64,000 nucleotides of DNA, taken from positions 466,001 through 530,000 of the forward strand of contig OU696584.1 of assembly GCA_916048095.2 (NCBI GenBank), in the 5' to 3' direction. Source of the stretch: Sacculina carcini (lineage: Eukaryota > Arthropoda > Thecostraca > Sacculinidae). The notes under the pieces were generated by a model, which worked only from the letters and a program-made list of their open reading frames with translations, was not told where the DNA came from and made no database searches. Below, in pieces: positions 1 through 43,080 of this stretch (position 1 is its first letter; every line of letters starts with the position of its first letter). The translations under genes and the position numbers were made by a program.

Positions 1-195
1 AATATCGCTTCTGTGCGAATTGCTAATGTTTGCATTGTTACATTGAGGGAATACAAACACATATTTCCTTATCACCTCTGTATGAAATATGTATTGCTAG
101 TCTTGAAACAGTTATAATATGTGTAAACTATATCTATACTATATATTAGCAGTTTAAATTTGTATATGAATTTGTATTCAAACTCATAGATTTTC

Positions 196-196
<1 letters not shown>

Positions 197-280
<84 letters not shown>
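197..280. repeat. (TA)n microsatellite
   Basis: Uninterrupted alternating TA for about 84 bases. It lies upstream of the first putative exon of the window. Nothing else is seen between 1 and 426. Confidence 0.97.
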
Positions 281-283
<3 letters not shown>

Positions 284-426
284 TTGTTTATATATTTATC
301 AATTTATATATTATTATTTGATTAATTGTTTTTATAATATTTCTGCAAACATAATTAGCGAGCAAATTTATATCGGCAGTTTCAGTGTAAATTGTCTGTA
401 TTGTGGTTTGAACTTGACCATGGCAG

Positions 427-2307
427 AACGCACAATTTCAACAGTGACGACTTGTATTCTGCGAATGAGCGAGCTGCTGGCGACATTATGAGCCACTGGA
501 ACTGCAAGAGGAGCCAATCTTGCGCCAGGTGATAATGTATCTTATAAGGCACATGTCATTTGCTGGAAAAAGACATTGGAATTAATTCATAATAAGCAAT
601 TGAGAATGAAACACGAGTATCCCAGTAGTACTTGAATGAGCCGGAGTGTGAGAATAATCTGATTTTGTGCAATTTCTGTATCTATCAAAATAGCCGAGAA
701 AACATCAGCATATACCAGCATTGATAGTGCATTGAATTGAGTTAGGTTCTGAGAAAAAGGAAGGGTGGTCAGGATATGCACTGTTTTATCACTCAATCAT
801 AATTGATTGTGTTTAATAATAATGATAATAATTACAATAAATTGTATTATTATTATTATTATGACGATTTACAATAATGTTCCCATTGTTTTATCTGTAA
901 TTTCTTACTGGCAGTTCGCTTGACCAGCAAGGTCACGTGACGCGACCTGGTGACCTCGCCGCCAGCTCACTTCTGGGTCTGCCCAGCGTAGCCTCGGGGC
1001 TCAACACCATCGACCAGTCCAACTACAACACTCAATCAGTCAGAGACAGCAAGCTTTCAAAATCCTCACAGTGTAAGCCGACCATTGTTTTAAACAATTA
1101 ATTATAATTATTATGAGTAATATTGTTAACAAGAAATGCATTGATTGTATAATTAATGTATAAACTATTTATGTAAAGATATAAATAATTTATTAATATT
1201 TATACGCGAGTTTATAATTGTATATATTTACTCAAGTATAACCATTCATACACCATTATATACTCGTAGTTTAGCGTATTTCATGAGGTTTGTGATTTAT
1301 TGCTGGTTTTGCCCTGGTTGTGGAATAATGTAGAATTGGTGTTTCCGTTGGGTCAATTCAATTACTTGCGGAATTGGAAAATATTACGATGTATTTGCCA
1401 TTTTGACAATATAAGGTTGTAAGTACTTCTATAATAGCTGTTTTACATGGGGAAGCAAATGTAAACAGTGTATCAAATTGTGACATACAGTATTGTGTTT
1501 CAAACTGGCCAAGATAACAACCCTTTCAGCTACCATCAGAATGGATATCTGTTGAAAATTTTCAATTTGGAGTAAAACTAAGTTTTTAAATAAAACATAC
1601 ATTCATACATTTACGTAATAAGAAATCACCGGAAGAAAGACCAACAATACATAACTTTACTTTTCTAATAGAAAAAGTTTAATAGAAATTCTTGTCTTGT
1701 AAAGAACAGTTTAATAAATATTTGGCACCTTCGTCTTCCTCCTCCAGATTTCAGTTATATAGTAGAATTGATTATATATTCGTATATTAACCAAAGCTTT
1801 CAATCACCAGACTTATTCATCTGACAATATGACAAAAATATGACAAAATTAGGTTTTACTGATAAAAAAACACATATCTTGTTGTTTTTATGTCACATTT
1901 TGCGCACGTTTCTGATCTTTTTTCTAAGCTTTTCAATGACATCGGGTCGGACATTTGAAACCAAATTTTATCAAATGCACTTATTGATGGACAAAATTTG
2001 TTTATCTGTGCTTAATTGTTTATCTGTTAGTGATATATATATATATTGTAATTAGTGGACTACAAAACAATGTTGACGCGCTGATTAAATAACTTCTTAT
2101 GTGAGATGATCAACGTACATCCTATAATTAGCAAATATTACAAATATTCAGCAACGTAATTGACTAAGAGATAGGAAATGTTGTTCGCTGTGCATGTACA
2201 TTACTAATGTATATACTGATGTGTGTACATTACTAATGTATTTCAATGTGTTTTCAGTACCGTCGCTGCGCCAAAAAAAGTCGTCAACTCGAGAATCCTT
2301 GATTTAA
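427..2307 (+). CDS. C-terminal exons of an unrecognised gene (5' part outside window)
   Basis: Three putative exons join in phase: 427-528 (after GGCAG, donor AG|GTGATA), 915-1072 (after GGCAG, donor CAGT|GTAAGC) and 2258-2307 (after TTTTCAG, ending in TAA). Together they give about 102 residues rich in Ser, Asn, Asp and Gln, with segments such as DDLYSANERAAGDIMSHW and GLNTIDQSNYNTQS. The protein ends RESLI, which fits a class I PDZ ligand (S/T-x-hydrophobic). The composition suggests a disordered cytoplasmic tail of a membrane or scaffold protein, but I do not recognise the family. An AATAAA at 2495-2500 could be the poly(A) signal. The support is phase consistency, open frames and good 3' consensus for the last two exons. 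The acceptor of the first exon is weak, so that exon is the least certain. Confidence 0.45.
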
Positions 2308-2920
2308 CAGCATCATTGCCTATTTAGACCAACTGATGCACACAAACTCCACAAAGTCACGGCTATGTCTCCTAGACTGACACCGGCACTCTAGTCATTT
2401 GCACAATCAAATACAATGCAATATCAAATATGATGCACTTCAGTCATTCATTGAGCTTGTTTTCAAATATATTCGGATCTACCTGTTGTTGTGGAATAAA
2501 CACGTTGAAGAGTGTTTCATTTATACAAGCCAGTCATGGAAGAACAAGCAACAATTACCCTGTTAAAATGAATGAGTCGTGAACAGTAAAATATACAACA
2601 TACAGACTACACCTGCATAATCACTAGGTTAACCTTTTGGTCGTCTAAAATTCAAGAAAAATTGCACTAACATCTTAAAGGTTGCATTATAAATTGGTTT
2701 TGAAGTTTTGCAAAAGTTTAACCAAAGCCTGTGAAAAAGTAGCCAAAATTACTAGATCCTGTAAAACATACTTTTGTGACGATATAATACAGGCGGATTG
2801 AAGACTGTGAAATATATATACCAGTAATACTACACTCATTGCAACACATTTTGTGAAGTTGAATTTTTCTGCAGTATGTGAGTCACCCGGGCTTGTTGCA
2901 AAAACTGATGAAGATTTTAA
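2308..2920. other. No gene seen; 3' flank
   Basis: AT-rich sequence after the stop of the first gene. It includes the AATAAA at 2495. No coding signal or recognisable repeat was found. Confidence 0.5.
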
Positions 2921-2924
2921 TAGA

Positions 2925-2997
2925 AAGATTGGAATAAGAAGATTGGCATAGAAAGATTGGAATAGGAAGATTGGAATAGAAAGATTGGAATAGATTG
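2925..2997. repeat. short minisatellite, unit about GATTGGAATAGAAA
   Basis: Five imperfect tandem copies of a 14-15 base unit (AGATTGGAATAGGA and variants). Confidence 0.85.
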
Positions 2998-3009
2998 TAG
3001 CTTGCTGGG

Positions 3010-3390
3010 TGTTTTGCATCAATCTCTATGCAATCGCGTAAAACGTGTTGTCGTGGATGGAACCTAGAGTGGCTGGAACAGCATTGTGTCCGGAGTGCAT
3101 TATCTCACAGCCAAGTGTGTTGGGTCCAATTTGACACCACATATTTACAAATAATAATCTTTACACCACAGACCTGTACAACATCACGCGTAACCCTATA
3201 TGTGGGTATGCTGATGATATCACCCTACTAGCGGATATTCATCTCCTACGGATGGATCACACGTGAGTAAAGCTAATCAACCTCCGCATGGGACCATTCC
3301 TATAAATGCCACCCAACTCACTTTGTGTGATAAGCTGACAATCTTTGGTGTGCCTTCCAGCTATCCCAACATATTTTTCATCCTAATCAA
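3010..3390 (+). pseudogene. reverse-transcriptase relic (non-LTR type)
   Basis: A reading around 3175-3260 gives CGYADDITLLAD, the YADD catalytic box of a non-LTR reverse transcriptase. A downstream stretch, ATQLTLCDKLTIFGV, is typical of the segment after the active site in jockey/BovB-like elements. No long open frame surrounds it, and several stops break the domain. It is a short decayed fragment whose clade cannot be assigned. Confidence 0.55.
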
Positions 3391-3527
3391 TTTAATGCAT
3401 TGTTATCTTCCTGGCTCCCTATTAGTTCTATATATTCCCTTCCTCCTTATGATATCTACCTACCGTTTTCTACTATACTCTCCTTTATATATACTATACT
3501 CTCCTTCAGGTATATACATCAGAAGCG

Positions 3528-4500
3528 GCACCTGCAGTCCAGACACGAGTATCAAGCCAGCTTACTACAAGATCTTCAACAAGAACGTTCCTGGTTGGGC
3601 CCCTTCATACAGCATAAGTGGCTGCCAGTTACCTACCAAACGACAGGTGTTCCACTACTTCCTTCATCTCCAGAAATTAACAGAAAATATAGGAATGTTT
3701 TTGCCATATGATATAGTCAGCGAAACAGTGGAAGCTGTCATTCCATTCTGGCAGATGGAAAGGATCAAAACGATGACCAAGTACAATGATGCACAGCATT
3801 TTGTGAGACTTCACAAAACACAGAAACCTAACAAGAAGTAAAAGTTGAAATCATGATTGGAAAGGCAAAAAGTAGGCAGACTGTAATAATTATTAGAGAA
3901 ACTGTTTGATATACACGTGTAGGAGCTCCAGACGCCATCATAGAAATTCTGAGGAGCTGGCTCAAGTGAGAAAAAAGATGAGAATATCAATTTTACCAAA
4001 ACCAGAAAACAGAAAGAAAAGCCCGTATGTCTGGCCATGACAAGATTTTTGAATTACGGTCCATGCAACAAGTGGAAAGGACTGTCAAACTACGTCATAG
4101 AGAAGAACAAGCAATGAACATAAGCAGTTCAATGTGAAAATGTTATTAGTTCTTCAGTTTCCGCACAGAAAATCACTGCTGTTGCCGACTCGTGGGTTTC
4201 AAGATATTGTGACTCTCATACTCCTCAGAAGAGTGATGGAGCATGCAGATATACAATGTATGTAATGTATACAATACCGCTGCAATGTATGTATGAAATA
4301 CCGCTGATCGTCTTGGATTGTCAGACAATAAGGTGACGGCGATATTATCTGCTACTTTAAAAGCTAGAGGAGCCGACCTTGATTATTTCTTCATTTCACG
4401 TTCAAAAACAAGACGGAACAGAATGCTGGTGAGGTATCATATCAGTCACGACTACATGAAACAATGAATCAAGGAATGTATCAGGACTACTTGCACATCT
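3528..4500 (+). pseudogene. decayed N-terminal part of a multi-copy invertebrate gene family
   Basis: The open stretch ending in TAA at 3841 contains PTKRQVFHYFLHLQ and, about 30 residues on, a V-PFWQMERI segment followed by QHFVRLHKTQK. This order (PT-R-VL-YF, then W-KA-IPT, then a basic helix) matches, from memory, the N-terminal region of a family of uncharacterised proteins found in many copies in cnidarian and arthropod genomes. After 3841 the same theme continues in shifted frames with many stops, so the copy is dead. A C-terminal piece of what seems to be the same family lies at 18592-19740 on the other strand. The function of the family is not known to me; the copy number suggests a mobile origin. 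Confidence 0.4.
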
Positions 4501-4529
4501 TGAAGGTAAGCTACTCGGGCTGTCATCAA

Positions 4530-6200
4530 TAGACAGCATTAAATGCGGGGCTCGTGCTCAACTGGTTCGATAGAGTTAGAAGAGCTGTGCTGAGCTGGTC
4601 ATAGTTTGTTGTCCAGCTGGAAGTGAGGAGTGAAGTGTTGAGTATATTGTCTGGGTCGATCAGACGTATAATTTGCTTCAAACGCCGGGAATGGATGGGG
4701 GAAGTTATGCTGCTGTTTAGGCAAGATCGCAATTGTCTTAACTAGAATTATAATAATAAATCATATTTATCATATTAATCGAATAATAAATAATAAATGT
4801 CAAAATGCATGTATCGTCGGACAAATGGTGATTTTTCATTATAATGTTCTCTTTTTCTTAACATGATACATTTCTTCTAAAGTAAAACTACTCTCATTAT
4901 TTTTGCAGGAACAAATGCTTCAATTTGATACCCAATTTATTCTCCAATTGCAATTGTAACACAAGTTATAGGTGAAACAACTCCAATGCGGCAGGGTATA
5001 GAGACATTTTGGACAAAAATGGTTGATATTTTCGGCTTTTTCAGGTCAAAAACATAGGAAACCGTGCAGGGGGGTATAAAATCGAAAACAGTTTTTTTTA
5101 AAAGGGTCTAGTGTACATGTATGTTGTATGTTTGTGTGTGTGCACGCGTGTACGTTCACGTGCAATTCAAGGTTGGACGAGTTCGCCGCAGTGGGATTGA
5201 TGAGCACAGTGTCAGCTAGAGGCAAGGAGTGGCAGATTTATCACACGTGTCGCTTCACTTGTCAAAAACATGTACGACAACAGAACACTCGGCATCATGC
5301 CGCCAACACACAAACAACACATCATTCACGACCCAGTGATTCGTCGACTGCATATTACACACGAGCTGTTTGTTGTGACACCAGGCAATTGAAGCCAGTT
5401 CACCGTCAAATGAGCGGTTTCTCAGCTGAAAAACAACACGATCTCGTGCGTCTACAACACAATATGCAAAACAGCTTGTGAAACTCACACATTATCAAGC
5501 ACAAATGTGCCAACAGGAAAATTCCACCGTCCAACATATTAGTATTTGGTCCTCCTAAAATATTTACATATTAATTCGCGCCTAAGTTATATCAGATATA
5601 AATTTGTAATTACATGGTGCGGGAATGTCTGTGGGAACATGAACACCGCGTAACACGGTGCAATGTTGTATCTTAGTTGTATATGTTTCTAGTGTTATTG
5701 TTCCTAGTGTTAGTGTTATTGCCTATGAGTTAGTTTGGCAAAAGCCTGCAGGAGTATTGCATGTTGCAGCCATCGTGACATCTTGGATTCTCTACCATAC
5801 TCCATACTGACAAGGAACTACACACACAACATGTTGTTAGTATGATTTGTGGAATATGCAATGTAGGTGCAGGAAACTTGGACACAGGAAAATCGTGGCT
5901 TGATGTTATCTGGCCGATTTGCAAGATTTGCAAAAACACGTGATGCAATGGGTAAAGTTATCTCAATTGATTCAGGTCAGGAAATAATTGACTGAAAAAT
6001 AGTACAACTGGTTTTTATTCGACATTTGCCAGCTAGCTGATAAAATTTCGCCATCTACCAATCATTTGAATCACTTCTCGTATGAAAAATTAATCATGCT
6101 CATTTAAGCAAATTAATGTTTTTTATGAAATGTAAAATGCAAAATCTTTCTGTCTGAACAGAAGCTTATCATTGACATTATTTTGTGTCAAATGTGTTTT
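4530..6200. other. No gene recognised
   Basis: Short open frames occur (for example 5128-5481 +, rich in His, Thr and Gln) but have no family signature, no splice-consistent continuation and no codon bias that I can see. There are no recognisable repeats. Confidence 0.4.
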
Positions 6201-6208
6201 GCGAATAG

Positions 6209-6382
6209 CAGTGGTGGCGCCAGAATTTTTCAGGCGGGGGGGTGAGGAAGATGTGGGGGCTTGGCCAAATATGAAGAACTACACTCAGAATTTTCATAGT
6301 CGAGATTTTCGGGGGACAAAGGGAACTTGGCAAATATTTGGGGGAATTTCAGCCTCTTCATGACCCCTCGGCCCCGCCACTG
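6209..6382. mobile_element. MITE-like element with CAGTGG... termini
   Basis: It begins CAGTGGTGGCGCC and ends GGCCCCGCCACTG, an imperfect 13-bp terminal inverted repeat (CAGTGGYGGSGCC). The interior is G-rich (runs of GGGGG) and non-coding. CAGTGGCGG termini are common among animal DNA transposons of the hAT and related superfamilies. No convincing target duplication is seen in the flanks, so the superfamily is open. Confidence 0.6.
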
Positions 6383-6489
6383 GTCTTAATGAAATACATC
6401 CTGGTTCATTTTCTAGATTCCATACTGTAACAGTGGCACTATATGAACTTAACTGTTAACTTATTGAAACATTTTCTGGGTCGCTCATA

Positions 6490-6520
<31 letters not shown>

Positions 6521-6965
6521 ATTGGTATACGAATGAATAGCTGTTGCAGTCATTGTTCTGCGGCGTGTTGGCCTCAATAAACACTCTCTTACTAGGTCTG
6601 TGAATTAGCAAGAAATGCAGCCAGCGTGACAATCAACTCTCTTTATCCACCGATTCAACTCACAAATCACTCACACATCGCCCGCTACCAGGCTTGACCT
6701 TGACAAACCTGGGCTAATTTGGGTGTGTGTATGTGTGTGTATGTTTGTGTGTGTGTGTATGTGTGTGTGTGTGTGTGTGCGTGTGTGTTTATGTGTATGT
6801 TTGTGTGTATGTGCGTCTGGTTTCGTCAGATAATCACCGCGAGCTTGCAATCAAAACAGGCGGAAATCGTGCAACATAAAAGCAGAAATGACTTGCAAGA
6901 GAGTTTTAGATCAGTGAGATCTGGTGCGAGTGTGTGTGTGACAGTGACTTCTGCTGGCTTCAATA

Positions 6966-9255
6966 ATGTGGAAAATCATAGCATGTGTTCTCCTGGTGTT
7001 GCTTGTGAATGACAGCGCACGTTCAGAGGGACATGGTGAGTGAACATCCACACAACAAACACATAACGTGATAAACACGGCTCAAATTCAACCATTTTCA
7101 AGATGTTTTGTTTGAGAATCGTTTCCAGATTGTAACTAGGCAATGATGCAGCAGAGGTTTGAAGTGATCCACACGGTTCCACGCGGTTCCACACGGTTCC
7201 ACACGGTTCCACACGGTTCGAGTCTTGCTTATTCACAACAAAAGCGATATAATTGAGATGAGCAGCAGATAGTGTTGTAGATGAACTTGATATTTCGTGC
7301 GCTAGACATAACAGTATAGATCGATTCATATTTATCTAGTTTAACATTGATCAGTGAACTCACATCGAGATGAACCACTGCTATGTAGCATATCTCATTA
7401 TATACGAGTATATATACGAGTATCTCGTATATATTTTCTAATTTGCCTTTGCAACAAGTATTTATTGAAATCTGTTATCACGATTCATACAAGGGAAAAC
7501 CAATGCGCGATTCTTGCAAAACACCTACGCATGATAAAACTATTAATATTCACCCAGATAAAAGACAGACATGCATTTTCCACTGTTCATTCTAACCATA
7601 ATGTCCATTCTAACCATAATGTCCATTCTAACCATAATGTCCATTCTAACCATAATGTCCATTCTAACCATAATGTCCATTCTAACCATAATGTCCATTC
7701 TAGGGATTTGGCACGTGGATGGTCCCATGCGGAATGGTTCGCGAGTTTTGACATAGAGGAAACCAAGAAACCGCATGAAATGTGGTATATTCTTGAATTT
7801 GCCGAGCAGGAGAACCTCTCTTAGCTCGGTTACCAACCATCACTAGGTAGATGGTCATGCTTGTGTTTCCAGAATGTCCGAATGAAGGAATGGACAATCC
7901 AATATCCTTCTACCAGTTGAGAGAAGACGGGTGTCTTCCCGACGACTTCGAGATGCCGGAGGACGGTCAGAAGATTATGAGCGATTGCTGGAGGTCAAGC
8001 AGGCAGGAGAGATCCGCCCACGGTGCTCACAAGAACAAGCTCAAGAGGATGCAGAAGGCATTGTCGTGTATGGCCATGAGGTTTGTATGAGTGTGAATAT
8101 CCATATTTGTTGTATAATTACCTAATCTATTATCTCAAGATATACGGAGTATCCAAGGAGTTATGACAATTTTGTCCGATGTTTCCACTGGCAAGTAGCT
8201 TGCATTAGCATAAATCAAGTTGTCTTGAACAAAGTAGAATAATTGTATTGTCAGGTGATATTTTTTGTAAATTAACAGTCAGGTTGGGACTATTACAGAG
8301 TAGACTTAGGGCTAGGTCACGGATTTTTCAGGGTCAGGTTACGATTAAGTTACGGTTTGTTTGGATTAGGTAAAGTTAGGTTAAGTTATGTTTTTGTTTG
8401 TTGTATGGTTTTGCCTTCAGAATGGAGCTAATTGAGGATGGCGAGTTTCAAATGGAAACATTGGTGGGATACATTGACGAGTGGTCGGATAACTCCACGT
8501 GGAAGCAGTCACAGAGAGACAATATGCAAATGTGTCAGCTGATGATGGAGGACGGACTCAGCGCCCATCACCAGGCCGTCTTCATGCTGGTGTGTTCGCG
8601 AGGACTTGGAGAGCTGCAGTGTCGTCGGCACTCAGCCCTCGAGCTCGGGGGAGACGCCGCCGTCACCATCCTCAACGTGGACGCCGGCAAATGCCTCGAC
8701 AAAGTCAAGCCGAACCGCGTCACTAAAATGGCATGGGAGGCGTGTGTGGCGCGAGAATTCCGCGAGCCGTCGTCAGTGGAGGATCTCATCGAGATGATGT
8801 CCGAGTACGACATCGAGCTGGACGAGGAGCAGCGATCTCAAGTGCAGATGTTTGTCGACAAGCTGCACCGCACTCTAGCGTGCACGATGCGCGGATCAGC
8901 TCAAGCCACTGGCGACGTGGTCAACTTCGACGTGATTAAGGACATGACGACCACGTCACAAGGTCCGGCCTATGCCAAGACAATGCGTCTGGCCGTGGTG
9001 GAAGAATGCCAGAATCTGGGAGCTGATTCGATCAAGGAACTGCTCGAATGCTGGTGGCAAATGGCTCCGGTGGCGTGTGTGGCGGGCAAGGCATACATGC
9101 TGCTCGGAATGCACATGCCCGAGAAGTCGGGGCCTCCGATGATGCCTCAGCAGCCGAGACAACAACGACCTCGTCCAGCACCTCAGCGACCCCAACAGTG
9201 GCCACCACGCCCTCACTCGGCCCGCTATCATCAACACTACTTCCATCATCACTGA
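6966..9255 (+). CDS. secreted protein with two six-cysteine modules and a Pro/Gln/Arg/His-rich tail (unknown family)
   Basis: Three exons join in phase: 6966-7035 (donor ATG|GTGAGT), 7873-8080 (after TTTCCAG; donor GAG|GTTTGT) and 8421-9255 (after CCTTCAG). They encode 370 residues. The start is chosen because MWKIIACVLLVLLVNDSA is a textbook signal peptide, with likely cleavage near residues 18-20. The mature protein is helical-looking and acidic, with Cys at 25, 44, 62, 89, 131, 151 and again at 160, 184, 201, 247, 289, 312 (an extra one at 303). The two sets align in order: a CL motif begins the second-to-third interval in both (17 and 16 residues between), and the fourth-to-fifth interval is exactly 41 residues in both, which indicates an internal duplication. 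Residues from about 325 are rich in P, Q and R, ending in a His-rich HHH terminus. I do not recognise the family. An extracellular or secretory-granule role is inferred from the signal peptide and paired cysteines only. Confidence 0.8.
7170..7222. repeat. 11-bp minisatellite CACACGGTTCC
   Basis: About five tandem copies in intron 1 of the secreted-protein gene. Confidence 0.85.
7583..7700. repeat. 18-bp minisatellite, unit CATTCTAACCATAATGTC
   Basis: Between six and seven near-perfect copies in intron 1 of the secreted-protein gene, about 170 bases before exon 2. All three forward frames are open through it, which creates spurious ORFs. Confidence 0.95.
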
Positions 9256-11545
9256 CCATCGCAGTCTTGCGACTAAACGGCTGAAAACCTCCAGTAAATC
9301 TAAGCGACGGTTCCAATGAAATGAGACAATACCCGATACATGGCAGCGTGCCAGAAAGACCAGTTCGTGTATAGCATGATATGAACGATATTAGAAATGG
9401 CGCATGACATCAAATGTTTTATAATTCTCAACACATACCTATACAAGTTTTTGTCTCTTGGGTGGTTGAATATATTATTCTAAATAAGGATATGCATATG
9501 TTATATTGTTACCGTCATAAATTATATTTGAAAACTATACATGAATGAAAAATGTTGGCTTTTTGATAATATACGAATTCTGATACAAGGATTTCACCTT
9601 GATTTTGATGTTCCCGTGACAGAAGAGTATGTGCCTTTACCCTCAAGGTGGCAATATATTGGAAGACACGTATTAAATTTCGTGATTGAGTATGGCGGAA
9701 TTACTGTACTGCTAAACATGAGCTGGTTTGTATGTGTTCACTAGCACTCAACTACTGCAAACCCTCAACTGAAGTGGCAAGTGGATGCACAAATGAATAA
9801 GCCTCGATATCTTTCATAAGATGCGCAATTGTAAATAAATGAGCAGTGTTCAATGAACATTGTGAAATAGGAAGTGCCAACGGTCTGACTGGCATTTAAC
9901 TGCAATTCCTCTGCATCTTGGTCATCAACCGACACAGAAAAAGAGCAATAACATTAACAAAAACTCATAGGAAGCGAAATAAGGTGAAACAGAATCAGAA
10001 TTGTTAACAAATACAGCACATACTTTACAAATGAACGACAACAGCGAATCAGCGATAAATGAATGTATCACTCGAATATTATCGCTTATATATAAAATAA
10101 ATGCAATGTGTATGTGATGAACAAAGCAACGGAATAATAATGATCTTGGTCGCAACTTCTGCCAGATCAGTGCGTGACCTCAAATTCTTCTTTTTGAGAC
10201 ACAAGACATAACCTCGCACCGTTCACACGCCACTGAAACGGCCGCTCACCTCATCCACAGAACAGAACATCTCTCCCGGTGGCATTTGTATGTGACAATG
10301 TGATTTTTGCTTCAAATGCGACTGCTTTGCGAGGGTGAAACATGATTTGACAGGAAATGATAGAAGAATTTCGCCGCTCTCAAACATTGTACGATCGTCA
10401 ATGAAGTATCATTTGTACCCCGGGCAGTATCCTCAATTTTTGAACACGACGAGTTGTAATCAATTCAATTACTCGCTTTCAATACTCAAAATAAAATTGA
10501 CCGCGTTCATCTTTAAAATTGATGGTTTAATATTTAATACTTGAACATATCGTCTTATATGTTACCAGGAGATTTCATATGGTCATTACTAGTAATTAAC
10601 GCTTGCAGTCGGCACAAACATCTCGCTAAACAACTGCACGACGACGGAGAATATTCAGTATATCAAGTATATTTAAGAAGTATATTAATTGAATAATGAT
10701 TTTATTACAGATGTATTCATTGTAGAAGTATATTAGCACGTTGTACAATTGTATTTGAAACAATAAACCGTCACCGAATTGTATTTCAAAAGGTTACCAA
10801 TGTATGAATACAATTCACCATAAGCTCGAACCAACACCAAAGCCCAGTGAAATCTCACTGAAATGCCCTAGTCTACTTGTAATAATGGAGCAAACACAAA
10901 CAATATTGATAGCGCGCAAAAAACAAAAACCAACTAAGAGCAAGCATAAAAGTTGAAAGTACAAATGAAATATTCAACTACATAATACGAAAATAAAATC
11001 AAATGCTAATAACAGCACCAAATTATGACCAACTTGCTGTAACATTATACACGCATATGACAGTTTATAACAAAATCTATTTATGTCAGTTTATCGTTCA
11101 AAAAGAACCAGACTCCAATACAACAAGCTCGCTTGAAAAATACAGCTCAAAATAAGAAAAATGTGTCAAAAAAGCACGCAATCAGGTAGCCAGTACAAAA
11201 ATGTATAATTAAAATCACTCTTGACTAAGTAATCACAAAATGGAAGCTGATTAAAATCACTGCACCTGTTGTAATTGGAAATATCTGCCCCGCAAATACA
11301 GAAAAACACATATTTCGGCACTAAAAACGCATAAAAACGCATCTGCCCGAAAACTAACTAGAACAATGACGATGCGTACAAATACGCAAGTTGTTCAAAT
11401 GACTTAGAAAACCCGCAAAACATGAACAAATTTCACATGGAAAATCCCGTTCCGACAAAGACAAAAACCAGCGAAAAATGGCCTCTATGAGACAATGACC
11501 AAAAGACTAGCTGCACTGCACATGGAATGTATGAACGAAATTCGC
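9256..11545. other. Intergenic region between convergent genes
   Basis: AT-rich DNA between the stop of the secreted-protein gene (+) and the stop of AGPS (-). I see no gene or repeat family. Confidence 0.5.
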
Positions 11546-41980
<30,435 letters not shown>

Positions 41981-42234
41981 AGTTGTTTCTCTAAAACAAA
42001 CCACAGGCACGCGTTAAAATCAGTATAACAAAAAACAATACCATAAAATCAGAGAAAAGCGCAACGAAATCCAGTAGCCAAAAAACATTCACGGAAATAC
42101 ATTTCAAATATTTCTTGGAACTGCTAATAGAATAATAGAATTGCATGGCTCAATTAATCACTGTTATTGTCAGCAAAGTTCAACAAAAACATTACTTAAT
42201 GATGTGTTCAAAATTGGCATCAACATAGTATTTA

Positions 42235-43080
42235 TCCAATTCGCCCGAAGGGCCGAATTGATGGTATTTTTTTGCCCTGCACTGATTGCAAATTTTCTAA
42301 ATGTCTGTTTGTATCCTATCTCCTCCTAAGCCACTGGACCGATTTTTATGAAACGTGGTCCCTAGAGGTAAGATGGATGCAAGAAGGTCATATGCTAAGT
42401 CTTGTTGACCTCCGGGGTCATTTTTAAGGTCATTGAGGTCATTTGTGTCTGTTTACCCTATCTCCTCCTAAACCACTGGACCGATTTTGATGAAACTTGG
42501 TCCCTAAGGGTAAAATGGATGCAAGAAGGTCATAGGCTAGGTTTTGTTGACCTCTGAGGTCATTTTGAAGGTCATTGAGGTCATTTGTGTCTGTTTGTAC
42601 CCTATCTCCTCCTAAACCACTGGACCGATTTTGATGAAACTTGGTCCCTAGAGGTAAAATGGATGCAAGGTCATAGGATAGGTTTTGTTGACCTCCGAGG
42701 CCATTTTCAAGGTCATTGAGGTCATTTGTGTCTGTTTGAGGACTTTTTTTGTTTGTCGATGGATTTTTCGTCGTTCCCGTTTTCCGCCAAGCGCTGCCGC
42801 CGTCGATTTTTGTTTTATCGGCGGCAGCTCGCATCTCGCATTCACAACAATCTTCAAAAGAAATCTTCGAAGAAGGAAGAACCGAAAGAAATTAAAAAGA
42901 GACAGTCATCTCCCCCCGCCGGCCTCATCCCGCGGATTCGGCCTCAACCCGCGGATTCGGCCTCATCCCGAGGATGTAATCTGTCCATAATGTGTAGTTG
43001 GTTTAGGATATCAAGGCCGAATTGGTGGTATGCAGCTTTGGATCTGGTTTGTGGCCAGACAAAGCTGCACGTCTACTTAA
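42235..43080 (+). mobile_element. Helitron-like non-autonomous element, copy 2, with internal triplication
   Basis: Same termini as copy 1 (TCCAATTCG ... GTCTACTTAA) and the same 3' hairpin (GCAGCTTTG / CAAAGCTGC). A roughly 140-bp internal segment beginning CCTATCTCCTCCTAA appears three times in tandem, against once in copy 1; this explains most of the extra length. The GCGGATTCGGCCTCA unit near 42930 is also repeated. It starts 255 bases upstream of the AGPS ATG, in the space likely to hold the AGPS promoter. Confidence 0.7.

Noticed and set aside
7706..7824. An extra exon of the secreted-protein gene ending in ENLS-stop
   Set aside because: Open in one frame only, but its phase does not fit exon 1, and skipping it joins exon 1 to exon 2 in phase.
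6966..9255. Identity of the secreted protein with insect odorant-binding proteins
   Set aside because: Six helical cysteines look similar, but spacings differ (no C-x3-C and C-x8-C pattern) and the protein has two longer modules.
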